From positions 62,001-126,000 of the forward strand of contig JAEEXG010000001.1 of NCBI GenBank assembly GCA_016291405.1: 64,000 nucleotides of DNA, written 5' to 3'. The translations under genes were made by a program, and so were the position numbers. This DNA comes from Lachnospiraceae bacterium (GTDB lineage Bacteria; Bacillota; Clostridia; Lachnospirales; Lachnospiraceae). How positions within the stretch are numbered: position 1 is the first letter of the stretch; every line of letters begins with the position of its first letter. The notes under the pieces are model-generated. The model was not told where the DNA came from and made no database searches. It saw only the letters and a program-made list of their open reading frames with translations. This document shows, in pieces, positions 1 to 7,865 of the stretch.

Positions 1-801
1 TGTAGATAAATCTACCGTTATTTCTTTATCATAAACTGCATCAGCATCGGCTTCATAAATCTTTGGAGTTCTTTTTGAGTGCTCTTTAATGTAATCCAAA
101 GCCTTATCATCAACGGGGAATATACCGTTCTTTGCACCTGCTTCAATAGCCATATTGGCAATTGTAAAACGATCGTCCATGGAAAGGTACTTTATACCAT
201 CTCCCGTAAACTCCATAGATTCGTATAAAGCTCCGTCAACACCGATTTCACCGATAATATGTAAAATAACATCCTTACCGCTTATCCATTTATTTGGCTT
301 TCCTGTAATATTAAACTTAATGGCACCGGGAACTTTAAACCATGCTTTACCTGTTGCCATTCCTGCAGCCATGTCAGTGCTTCCTACGCCTGTAGAAAAG
401 GCTCCCAAAGCTCCGTATGTACATGTATGAGAATCGGCACCTATAATTACGTCTCCTGCCACTGTAAGGCCTTGTTCAGGCAAAAGAGCATGTTCAATAC
501 CCATTTGTCCTACTTCAAAGTAATTTGTAATCTCGTTTTTTAACGCAAATTCTCTTACGCACTTACAATGCTGAGCGGATTTAATGTCTTTATTGGGAGC
601 AAAATGGTCGGGAACCAAAGCAATTTTGTCTTTATCAAAGACAGAATTTAAGTTCATCTTTTCCATTTCTTTTATTGCAACGGGACTTGTAATGTCGTTT
701 CCCAAAACAAGATCTAAATCAGCTTCTATTAATTGACCCGCACATACTTCTTTAAGACCGGCATGTGCAGCCAATATTTTTTGAGTCATTGTCATTCCCA
801 T
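1..801 (-). CDS. leuC: 3-isopropylmalate dehydratase large subunit, partial at window edge
   Basis: Isomerises 2-isopropylmalate to 3-isopropylmalate in leucine synthesis, as a heterodimer with LeuD. The N-terminal 267 residues are present and the gene runs off the left edge. Aconitase-family landmarks are visible: [10 protein letters not shown] near the start, [10 protein letters not shown], and [20 protein letters not shown]. The iron-sulfur cluster cysteines lie in the C-terminal half, outside the window. The ATG ending at 801 is chosen because GGAG sits 9 bases upstream; two further in-frame ATGs follow within 15 bases. It is the last gene seen in the ilvB-ilvN-ilvN-ilvC block, 72 bases after ilvC, and leuD would be expected further left. 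Homoaconitase-type paralogues look similar, but the ilv context favours LeuC. Confidence 0.93.
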   Translation of the reverse strand, partial: MGMTMTQKILAAHAGLKEVCAGQLIEADLDLVLGNDITSPVAIKEMEKMNLNSVFDKDKIALVPDHFAPNKDIKSAQHCKCVREFALKNEITNYFEVGQMGIEHALLPEQGLTVAGDVIIGADSHTCTYGALGAFSTGVGSTDMAAGMATGKAWFKVPGAIKFNITGKPNKWISGKDVILHIIGEIGVDGALYESMEFTGDGIKYLSMDDRFTIANMAIEAGAKNGIFPVDDKALDYIKEHSKRTPKIYEADADAVYDKEITVDLST

Positions 802-826
802 GGGAACAATCTCCTTAAAAAATATT

Positions 827-866
827 AAAAAACCTTATAAGATAAGGGAGCCCTAAGACTCCCTTA
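827..866 (-). promoter_or_regulatory. overlapping alternative hairpins between ilvC and leuC
   Basis: Two mutually exclusive hairpins are seen on the minus strand. The first pairs TAAGGGAG with CTCCCTTA (843-866, 8-base stem). The second pairs CCTTA (843-847) with TAAGG (833-837) and is followed directly by six T residues (827-832). The second resembles a weak intrinsic terminator, and forming the first would block it. A role in lowering leuC relative to ilvC is inference; the second stem is only 5 bp and AU-rich. Confidence 0.35.
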
Positions 867-873
867 AAAATGC

Positions 874-1905
<1,032 letters not shown>

Positions 1906-1921
1906 TTATAATAAAAAAATA

Positions 1922-2422
1922 TTAATCAAGATAAGTAACGTCTTTTATACCGCGGCTAAGTCCCGCAATACCTGTTCTTGCAAGCTCCAATACTTCATAA
2001 CCGTCCAATAATCCAAGGAAAGCATCAATCTTTTCCTGGTCACCGGTCATTTCAATAATCAAGCTTTCTTTTGAAACATCAATAATGTTTGCTCTGAAAA
2101 TATCAGCCATTGAAATAATGCCCTGACGCTCGGATGCTTCGCATCTTACTTTAATTAAAGCAAGTTCTCTGTATACGCTGCACTTAGGCTTTAAAACCTT
2201 AATATCACGAACATCGATAAGCTTTGCAACCTGCTTTTCTATCTGATCAAGGATATCATCATCACCGCTTGTAACTATTGTTATGCGTGTGTATCTTGGA
2301 TCAGCGGTAACACCTGCTGTAATACTTTCAATGTTATAGCCTCTTCTTGAAAACAAACCGGATATACGGCTTAGTACACCGGATGTATTATCTACCAAAA
2401 GCTGAATAACTCTTGTGTGCAT
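1922..2422 (-). CDS. ilvN: Acetolactate synthase small (regulatory) subunit, paralogue 2
   Basis: Regulatory subunit that activates the catalytic acetolactate synthase and confers feedback inhibition by valine. 166 residues, full length for IlvH/IlvN. The N-terminal ACT domain shows LLVDNTSGVLSRISGLFSRR and GYNIESITAG; the C-terminal ALS_ss_C domain contains YRELALIKV and LELARTGIAGLSRG. GGAG lies 6 bases before the ATG. It sits directly after a different small-subunit gene (2519-3007) and 28 bases before ilvC, and has its own promoter in the 96-base gap. Its sequence is closer to the ordinary IlvH pattern than the neighbouring paralogue, so it may partner the second large subunit encoded at 23589-25259. 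That pairing is inference. Confidence 0.93.
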   Translation of the reverse strand: MHTRVIQLLVDNTSGVLSRISGLFSRRGYNIESITAGVTADPRYTRITIVTSGDDDILDQIEKQVAKLIDVRDIKVLKPKCSVYRELALIKVRCEASERQGIISMADIFRANIIDVSKESLIIEMTGDQEKIDAFLGLLDGYEVLELARTGIAGLSRGIKDVTYLD

Positions 2423-2478
2423 AGAAATCTCCTACTTTTATATTATTTCTTTATATTTTTCTGATTCCTATAAGGTAT

Positions 2479-2507
2479 ATAGTAAATACTGAAAATCGAA
2501 AAGTCAA
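2479..2507 (-). promoter_or_regulatory. internal promoter ahead of second ilvN and ilvC
   Basis: Minus-strand TTGACT (2502-2507), a 17-base spacer and TACTAT (2479-2484), in the 96-base gap between the two small-subunit genes. Predicts a separate transcript for ilvN paralogue 2 and ilvC. Called from sequence match only. Confidence 0.55.
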
Positions 2508-2518
2508 TAAAAAATACT

Positions 2519-3007
2519 TTAATTCTCTAAATCATTACATTTGGGAAGTGCTAAAGTGCCTGTTCTTGCAACTTCAACCACACTTATTCCCGAAATTGCA
2601 GATCGAAAAACCTTGATTTTATCGGGAGTATCGCAAATTTGAATCATCATATGATTCTTTGACATATCGACAATCTGAGCCTTGCAAATCTCACAAATTT
2701 CCATAATGTCTTTACGATTGCTCTTGTTGTACTTAACTTTAATAAGCATAAGTTCTCTTGAAACAGCCTGCTCTTCATGAAAGGTTTTAACCTTAATAAC
2801 ATCAAGCTTTTTATTTAACTGTTTTTCAATCTGCTCAAGAGTTCTCTCATCTCCGGAACTGACAATTGTCATATTTGATACTTCCGGGTCAAAGGTTTCT
2901 CCAACAACCAAAGAATCGATATTAAAACATCTTCTTGCAAACAAACCCGATACTTTACTAAGTACACCGGACCTGTTTTCAACCAAAACAGAGTATATTT
3001 TCTTCAT
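2519..3007 (-). CDS. Acetolactate synthase small (regulatory) subunit, paralogue 1
   Basis: Second IlvN/IlvH-type subunit, 162 residues. ACT domain: VLVENRSGVLSKVSGLFARR and CFNIDSLVVGETFDPEVSNM; C-terminal domain: VSRELMLIKVKY and VVEVARTGTLALP. It lies 3 bases after the catalytic gene at 3011-4633, so the two are almost certainly translated together and form a holoenzyme. It differs from its neighbour over most positions (FDPEVSNMTIV against ADPRYTRITIV), so this is an old divergence rather than a fresh duplication. RBS AAGGA 6 bases before ATG. Whether it carries the same effector site is not visible from sequence alone. Confidence 0.92.
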   Translation of the reverse strand: MKKIYSVLVENRSGVLSKVSGLFARRCFNIDSLVVGETFDPEVSNMTIVSSGDERTLEQIEKQLNKKLDVIKVKTFHEEQAVSRELMLIKVKYNKSNRKDIMEICEICKAQIVDMSKNHMMIQICDTPDKIKVFRSAISGISVVEVARTGTLALPKCNDLEN

Positions 3008-3010
3008 AAT

Positions 3011-4633
3011 TTATCCTTTCACAATGTCCATAGGATCGATAAGGACTTCAACTATGTAAGTTTTATCGTTTGAAAGCATATCTTTAATGGCAGCTTCAAC
3101 GTCTCCGTTATTAGATACTTTAATGTAATTTAAATCATATGCTTTCGATAATTTTTCAAGATTAGGATAATCATTTAAACTAACGACCGAATAATTGTCA
3201 TTATAAGTAAAATGCTGATATTCTCTTACCATTCCAAGGTAGTTATTCTTTAAAACTATGATTTTTACACCTGCTTTTACTTCGTTTATTGTAGCAAGTT
3301 CCATCATAGACATCTGGAAAGAACCATCACCGCACACGGCAACTACCTGCTTTTTAGGGCTTGCAAGCTTTGCTCCCATTGCTGCGGGAATTGAATATCC
3401 CATTGTGCCCATTCCGCCGCTTGTTAAGAACCTTCCGCCCTTTTTAACATCACAGTAAGCGCAAGACCAAATCTGATTCTGTCCAACGTCCGCAACATAA
3501 ACGCTATCGCTTTTTAATTTGGAAGAAAGGGTCTTTATGAAGAATTCGGGATCTGTAAATTCGGGATTTGGCGTTCTTTTTTTGGCCATGGTTTCTTTGT
3601 ACGAATTTAACTGTTTAACCCATTCTTTTGTATCGCATTCAAATTCCTGATTATTAATCTGTTCAAAAATATTAGATGCATCACCTACAATTGGAATTGT
3701 GGGACCACAGTTTTTACCGATTTCCGCAGGGTCCACATCTATATGCACCATTACTTTGTTTTCTGTAATCAAATCAGGCTGATTTACGGCTCTGTCAGCC
3801 ACTCTGGCGCCGACCATAATAAGCAAATCGGATTCGTTCATTGCTCTGTTTGCATAAGGCTTACCGTTATTTCCAACCATTCCAAAATACAAAGGATGAG
3901 AAGTGGGAACTGCGGATATTCCCATCATTGTAGAAACAACGGGAATATTCTTGCTTTCGCAAAACTTAATAAGATTATCCTGAGCATTTGCAAGTATTAC
4001 ACCGCCACCTGCACATACGACAGGTCTTTTAGCCTTTTCCAAAGCCTTGATAACCTTTTTAATCTGAGCAAAGTTTCCTACAAAAGTAGGTTTATAAGTT
4101 CTCATTGAAACTTCTTCGGGATACTTATATTTCTTTATTTCAGCATTCTGAATATCAATGGGAACATCCACCAAAACAGGGCCTTTTCTTCCTGTATTGG
4201 CTATATAAAAGGCTTCCTTCATTATTCTTGGAATGTCATTAACATTTTTTACAAGATATGAATATTTAACAAAGGATTCAACCGCTCCTGTAATGTCTGC
4301 TTCCTGAAATACATCAGAGCCAAGCAAGGATGAGTTTACCTGACCTGTGATACATACTAAAGGTATAGAATCAGCAAAAGCTGTAGCAATGCCTGTGATT
4401 AGGTTTGTGGCACCGGGACCTGATGTGACCGCACAAACACCCACTTCACAGGACACTCTTGCATATCCGCTTGCGGCATGAGCTGCATTTTGCTCGGTTC
4501 TAACCAAAACCGTTTCAACATCGGAATTTAAAATAGAATTGTAAAACGGGCAAATAGCAACGCCCGGATATCCGAAAACATATTTAACATGCTCTTCAGA
4601 TAAAGCTTTTACTATTGCATCAGCACCAATCAT
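3011..4633 (-). CDS. ilvB: Acetolactate synthase large (catalytic) subunit, copy 1
   Basis: ThDP-dependent condensation of two pyruvates, or of pyruvate with 2-ketobutyrate. 540 residues. The catalytic glutamate lies in LVRTEQNAAHAASGYAR, followed by the conserved TSGPGATN; the ThDP/Mg motif is GDGSFQMSMMELATI with the downstream NNYLGMVREYQ. It overlaps no neighbour, starts at ATG with GGAG 6 bases upstream, and heads the ilvB-ilvN-ilvN-ilvC-leuC block. The N-terminal IGADAIVKALSEEHVKYVFG is less typical than that of the second copy at 23589-25259. A catabolic (acetoin-forming) enzyme is less likely because small subunits are encoded immediately downstream. Confidence 0.94.
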   Translation of the reverse strand: MIGADAIVKALSEEHVKYVFGYPGVAICPFYNSILNSDVETVLVRTEQNAAHAASGYARVSCEVGVCAVTSGPGATNLITGIATAFADSIPLVCITGQVNSSLLGSDVFQEADITGAVESFVKYSYLVKNVNDIPRIMKEAFYIANTGRKGPVLVDVPIDIQNAEIKKYKYPEEVSMRTYKPTFVGNFAQIKKVIKALEKAKRPVVCAGGGVILANAQDNLIKFCESKNIPVVSTMMGISAVPTSHPLYFGMVGNNGKPYANRAMNESDLLIMVGARVADRAVNQPDLITENKVMVHIDVDPAEIGKNCGPTIPIVGDASNIFEQINNQEFECDTKEWVKQLNSYKETMAKKRTPNPEFTDPEFFIKTLSSKLKSDSVYVADVGQNQIWSCAYCDVKKGGRFLTSGGMGTMGYSIPAAMGAKLASPKKQVVAVCGDGSFQMSMMELATINEVKAGVKIIVLKNNYLGMVREYQHFTYNDNYSVVSLNDYPNLEKLSKAYDLNYIKVSNNGDVEAAIKDMLSNDKTYIVEVLIDPMDIVKG

Positions 4634-4674
4634 ACTTAATCTCCGTTCATAAATGTTTATCTATCTAAAAATAG

Positions 4675-4704
4675 ATTTTAGCACACTAAAGTATGAATGT
4701 GCAA
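4675..4704 (-). promoter_or_regulatory. promoter of the ilvB-ilvN-ilvC-leuC block
   Basis: Minus-strand TTGCAC (4699-4704), an 18-base spacer and TAAAAT (4675-4680), about 42 bases before the ilvB start. The short leader leaves no room for a T-box or a leader-peptide attenuator, so control is more likely by a DNA-binding protein such as CodY; no operator was recognised. Confidence 0.5.
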
Positions 4705-4790
4705 TACTTAAGACTCTTTTTCGAAAAGTCCATTTGATTTCCTATTGTTTATATGATATTTTATATAAGAATATATGGAGGTATTTAACT

Positions 4791-5276
4791 ATGAGGAAAC
4801 GCATTTTATGTGCAACATTGGTATTATCATTAAGCTTAGGACTCACCGCTTGTTCTGCGGGGGCAAGTAAGGAGGTTTCTGAATACAAGAAAAGCGTTGA
4901 AACTTTTTACAACACCTTGGTGGACGTTGATAAAGAAATAAACGATATCGATCCAAGCAGTCAGGAAGCAATCGATAAGTTATTTGAAGAATTTGATAAG
5001 CTTGAAACCAACTACTCTCAAATGGCTGAATTATCGGTTCCCACAAAAGATGTTCCCGAAACATTTGCTTACATTTCAGATTTAGCTGATGAGGCTTCTT
5101 CTTACATGACTCAGGCAAATGAATACTTAAAGCAGTCATTTGATGATAGCTCATATAATGAAAACACATTAAAAGCTGCATTGGAATGTTACAACAGAGC
5201 AAATAAAAGAGCCGTTTACATCGTAAGTCTTTTAAACGGCGAATTACCTAAAGACGAAAATATTTCATACGAATAA
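4791..5276 (+). CDS. Small secreted lipoprotein of unknown function
   Basis: 161 residues from the ATG at 4791, chosen because GGAGG lies 8 bases upstream; the frame stays open further upstream but without an RBS. The N-terminus MRKRILCATLVLSLSLGL is a signal peptide ending in the lipobox LTAC, so the mature protein would be lipid-anchored at Cys21. The rest is helical and acidic (EVSEYKKSVETFYNTLVDVD, DKLFEEFDKLETNYSQM, LADEASSYMTQANEYL), with no enzyme motif. It is divergent from ilvB and convergent with the GGGtGRT gene, and is closed by its own terminator. A coiled-coil envelope protein is plausible; I do not recognise a family. Confidence 0.8.
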   Translation: MRKRILCATLVLSLSLGLTACSAGASKEVSEYKKSVETFYNTLVDVDKEINDIDPSSQEAIDKLFEEFDKLETNYSQMAELSVPTKDVPETFAYISDLADEASSYMTQANEYLKQSFDDSSYNENTLKAALECYNRANKRAVYIVSLLNGELPKDENISYE

Positions 5277-5290
5277 AAACTACAAAAAAT

Positions 5291-5322
5291 AAAACCCTCG
5301 ATTTTATAATCGAGGGTTTTTT
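5291..5322. terminator. bidirectional intrinsic terminator
   Basis: CCCTCGATT / TTAT loop / AATCGAGGG (5295-5316) with six T residues on the right and an A-rich left flank. Serves the plus-strand lipoprotein gene and the convergent GGGtGRT gene. Confidence 0.88.
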
Positions 5323-5335
5323 ATGTGTCTATATC

Positions 5336-6355
5336 TTAGAACTTACCTGCCTTAGCAGCTTCTTCGATAGATACGGCTGTTGATACTGTCATACCAACCA
5401 TAGGGTTGTTACCTGCGCCGATAAGACCCATCATTTCAACGTGTGCGGGAACTGATGAAGAACCTGCAAACTGAGCGTCTGAGTGCATACGACCCATTGT
5501 ATCTGTCATACCGTAAGATGCAGGACCTGCAGCCATGTTATCGGGGTGAAGTGTACGTCCTGTACCACCGCCTGATGCAACAGAGAAGTACTTCTTGCCT
5601 TTTTCAAGACGTTCCTTCTTGTATGTACCTGCAACGGGATGCTGGAATCTTGTGGGGTTGGTTGAGTTACCGGTAATGGAAACGTCAACGTTTTCTTTCC
5701 ACATGATTGCTACGCCTTCGCAAACATCGTTTGCACCATAGCAGTTAACCTTTGCTCTGGGGCTGTTAGCATCTTTAGAATAGCACTTTCTTGAAATTTC
5801 CTTTACAGTGTTTGTATAAGGATCATATTCTGTTTCAACGAAAGTAAATCCGTTAATTCTTGAAATAATCTGAGCTGCGTCTTTTCCTAAACCGTTAAGG
5901 ATAACTCTTAAGGGTTTCTGACGTACTTTGTTTGCCTTTTCAGCGATACCGATAGCACCTTCAGCAGCAGCGAATGATTCGTGACCTGCTAAGAATGCGA
6001 AACATTCAGTATCTTCTTCAAGTAACATCTTACCTAAGTTACCGTGTCCAAGACCAACCTTACGTGTATCTGCTACGGAACCGGGAATGCAGAAAGCCTG
6101 AAGTCCTTCACCGATTGCAGCTGCAGCGTCAGCAGCCTTACGACAATTCTTCTTAATTGCAATTGCAGCACCGACTGTATATGCCCACTTTGCATTTTCA
6201 AAACAAATAGGCTGAATGCCTTCGATGAGATGATAAACATCAATTCCGGCATCATCGGTAATCTTTTTACATTCTTCTATAGAAGAGATTCCATACTGCT
6301 TTAAAACGGCAAGAATCTGAGGTTCTCTTCTTTCGTATGATTCAAATAAAGCCAT
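5336..6355 (-). CDS. GGGtGRT family protein
   Basis: 339 residues, recognised by the eponymous motif SGGGTGRTLHPDN (GGGTGRT at residues 262-268). Other features that look conserved are GSVADTRKVGLGHGNLGKML (92-111), FLAGHESFAAAEGA, ISITGN-like VSITGNSTNPTRFQHP, and a glycine-rich C-terminus (GLIGAGNNPMVGMTVST). No signal peptide or membrane segment, so cytosolic. The glycine-rich loop suggests binding of a nucleotide or phosphorylated ligand, but no function is established to my knowledge. It lies 14 bases after a NifU-like gene in what is clearly one operon, so a role with an iron-sulfur scaffold is inferred. RBS GGAGGAG before the ATG. Confidence 0.88.
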   Translation of the reverse strand: MALFESYERREPQILAVLKQYGISSIEECKKITDDAGIDVYHLIEGIQPICFENAKWAYTVGAAIAIKKNCRKAADAAAAIGEGLQAFCIPGSVADTRKVGLGHGNLGKMLLEEDTECFAFLAGHESFAAAEGAIGIAEKANKVRQKPLRVILNGLGKDAAQIISRINGFTFVETEYDPYTNTVKEISRKCYSKDANSPRAKVNCYGANDVCEGVAIMWKENVDVSITGNSTNPTRFQHPVAGTYKKERLEKGKKYFSVASGGGTGRTLHPDNMAAGPASYGMTDTMGRMHSDAQFAGSSSVPAHVEMMGLIGAGNNPMVGMTVSTAVSIEEAAKAGKF

Positions 6356-6369
6356 CTTCCATCTCCTCC

Positions 6370-7074
6370 TTATTTGACTTCTTTATCAGTTCTGGGATCA
6401 ATTACTCTGACAGCATCAGCAACTCTTCCGTACTGACCGGAAGCCTTTGTTAATGCGGTTTGAGCATCGTCGCCCTTCTTGATGAAGTCCATCATCTTAC
6501 CAAAGTTAACATACTTATAACCGATAATTTCATCGTTTTCGTCAAGCGCAATGCCTGTAATGTATCCATCGGTAAGTTCGAGGTATCTGGGGCCTTTTTT
6601 CAAAGTACCGTAAGTTGTACCCACCATTGAGCGAGCACCCTTACCAAGGTCTTCAAGACCTGCACCGATAGCAAGTCCGTCTTCAGAGAATGCGGACTGT
6701 GTACGTCCATAAACGATCTGAAGGAAAAGTTCTCTCATTGCAGTATTGATAGCATCACATACCAAGTCAGTATTTAATGCTTCCATTACTGTAAGTCCGG
6801 GTAAAATCTCTGCAGCCATAGCAGCTGAATGAGTCATACCTGAACATCCGATTGTTTCAACAAGAGCTTCCTGAATAATACCTTCCTTAACATTAAGAGA
6901 AAGCTTACATGCACCTTGCTGAGGAGCACACCAGCCAATACCATGTGTGTAACCTGAAATGTCTGTTACATTCTTCGCCTTAACCCATTTAGCTTCTTCG
7001 GGAATAGGCGCACATCCATGGTGAACACCCTGTTTAACAGGACACATATCTTCCACTTCTTTAGAATAAATCAT
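6370..7074 (-). CDS. NifU/IscU-like iron-sulfur scaffold-type protein
   Basis: About 234 residues. The central part resembles the NifU_N/IscU fold: ETIGCSGMTHSAAMAAEILPG with a cysteine then an alanine-rich helix, followed by a cysteine in NTDLVCDAINTA. Further cysteines occur in the N-terminal part (DMCPVKQGVHHGCAP, GIGWCAPQQGACKLS), more than in ordinary IscU. The C-terminal third (YLELTDGYITGIALDENDE onwards) is an extension absent from plain IscU. The ATG at 7074 is preferred because GGAG lies 12 bases upstream; the ATG at 7086 abuts the GGAG and leaves no spacer. It is the first gene of a pair with the GGGtGRT gene. Cluster assembly or storage is inferred. Confidence 0.78.
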   Translation of the reverse strand: MIYSKEVEDMCPVKQGVHHGCAPIPEEAKWVKAKNVTDISGYTHGIGWCAPQQGACKLSLNVKEGIIQEALVETIGCSGMTHSAAMAAEILPGLTVMEALNTDLVCDAINTAMRELFLQIVYGRTQSAFSEDGLAIGAGLEDLGKGARSMVGTTYGTLKKGPRYLELTDGYITGIALDENDEIIGYKYVNFGKMMDFIKKGDDAQTALTKASGQYGRVADAVRVIDPRTDKEVK

Positions 7075-7178
7075 TAGTTTATCCATCTCCTTTCAAAGTG
7101 ATAATAATCGCAACCACTATTGTGGCATAATTAACCGCAAAAATCCAGTATTTTTTATTAGTAAAGCTAAAAACTAAA

Positions 7179-7850
7179 TCAGTTTTCTTTTTTCTTTATA
7201 ATTGTACCGTTATTTTTATGAATGCTCTTTTCGGGAATAACTCCTCTTACGCAGGAAGTAGGATAAACATTGCTTTCTTTGCAGATAACGGTTCCGGGAT
7301 TTAAAACGCTGTTACAGCCAACTTCAACGTTGTCCCCAAGCATCGCTCCAAACTTCTTTAAGCCTGTTTCAATGTTTTCTCCGTCGTTATGTACAACAAC
7401 AAGCTTTTTATCGCTTTTTACGTTTGATGTAATTGAGCCGGCTCCCATGTGGGCTTTATAGCCTAAGATTGAATCTCCTACGTAATTATAGTGAGGAACC
7501 TGTACTTTATTAAACAAAATAACGTTCTTTAATTCTGTTGAATTACCAACTACGCAACCTTCACCAACCAAAGCATTGCCTCTTATAAAGGCGCCCGGAC
7601 GTACTTCGGTTTCGGGTCCGATAATACAAGGACCTGCAATATAATTGTTAGGATAAATCTTAGCGGTTTTTGAAATCCAAACATTATCCCCCTTGTAATC
7701 ATACTCATCGGGTGATAACGTTTTGGCAAACTCCAGAATAAAGTCTTTAATCTTAGGAAGTGCTTCCCATGGATATTCGCACTCGCTAAGCAAATCTTTT
7801 GCTTGTGTTTGGTCAAGAGAATATAAATCCTTAATCTTGATATCAGCCAT
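7179..7850 (-). CDS. Left-handed beta-helix (GlmU C-terminal-like) acyltransferase-type protein
   Basis: 223 residues. After a short helical N-terminus (IKIKDLYSLDQTQAKDLL), residues from about 55 form hexapeptide repeats: TAKIYPNNYIAGPCIIGPET, VRPGAFIRGNALVGEGCVVG. The stretch VQVPHYNYVGDSILG then MGAGSITSN matches the GlmU acetyltransferase active-site region, including its histidine. There is no uridylyltransferase domain, so this is not a complete GlmU. It is the last gene of the argH-asd-...-topB operon, 15 bases after topB. Probably a sugar-nucleotide acyltransferase; the donor and acceptor cannot be told from the sequence. Confidence 0.75.
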   Translation of the reverse strand: MADIKIKDLYSLDQTQAKDLLSECEYPWEALPKIKDFILEFAKTLSPDEYDYKGDNVWISKTAKIYPNNYIAGPCIIGPETEVRPGAFIRGNALVGEGCVVGNSTELKNVILFNKVQVPHYNYVGDSILGYKAHMGAGSITSNVKSDKKLVVVHNDGENIETGLKKFGAMLGDNVEVGCNSVLNPGTVICKESNVYPTSCVRGVIPEKSIHKNNGTIIKKKEN

Positions 7851-7865
7851 TTTTAGTCTCCTTAA

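Noticed and set aside
4843..5202. Minus-strand open frame inside the lipoprotein gene
   Set aside because: No ribosome binding site and no recognisable protein; the plus-strand frame has a signal peptide, lipobox, RBS and terminator.
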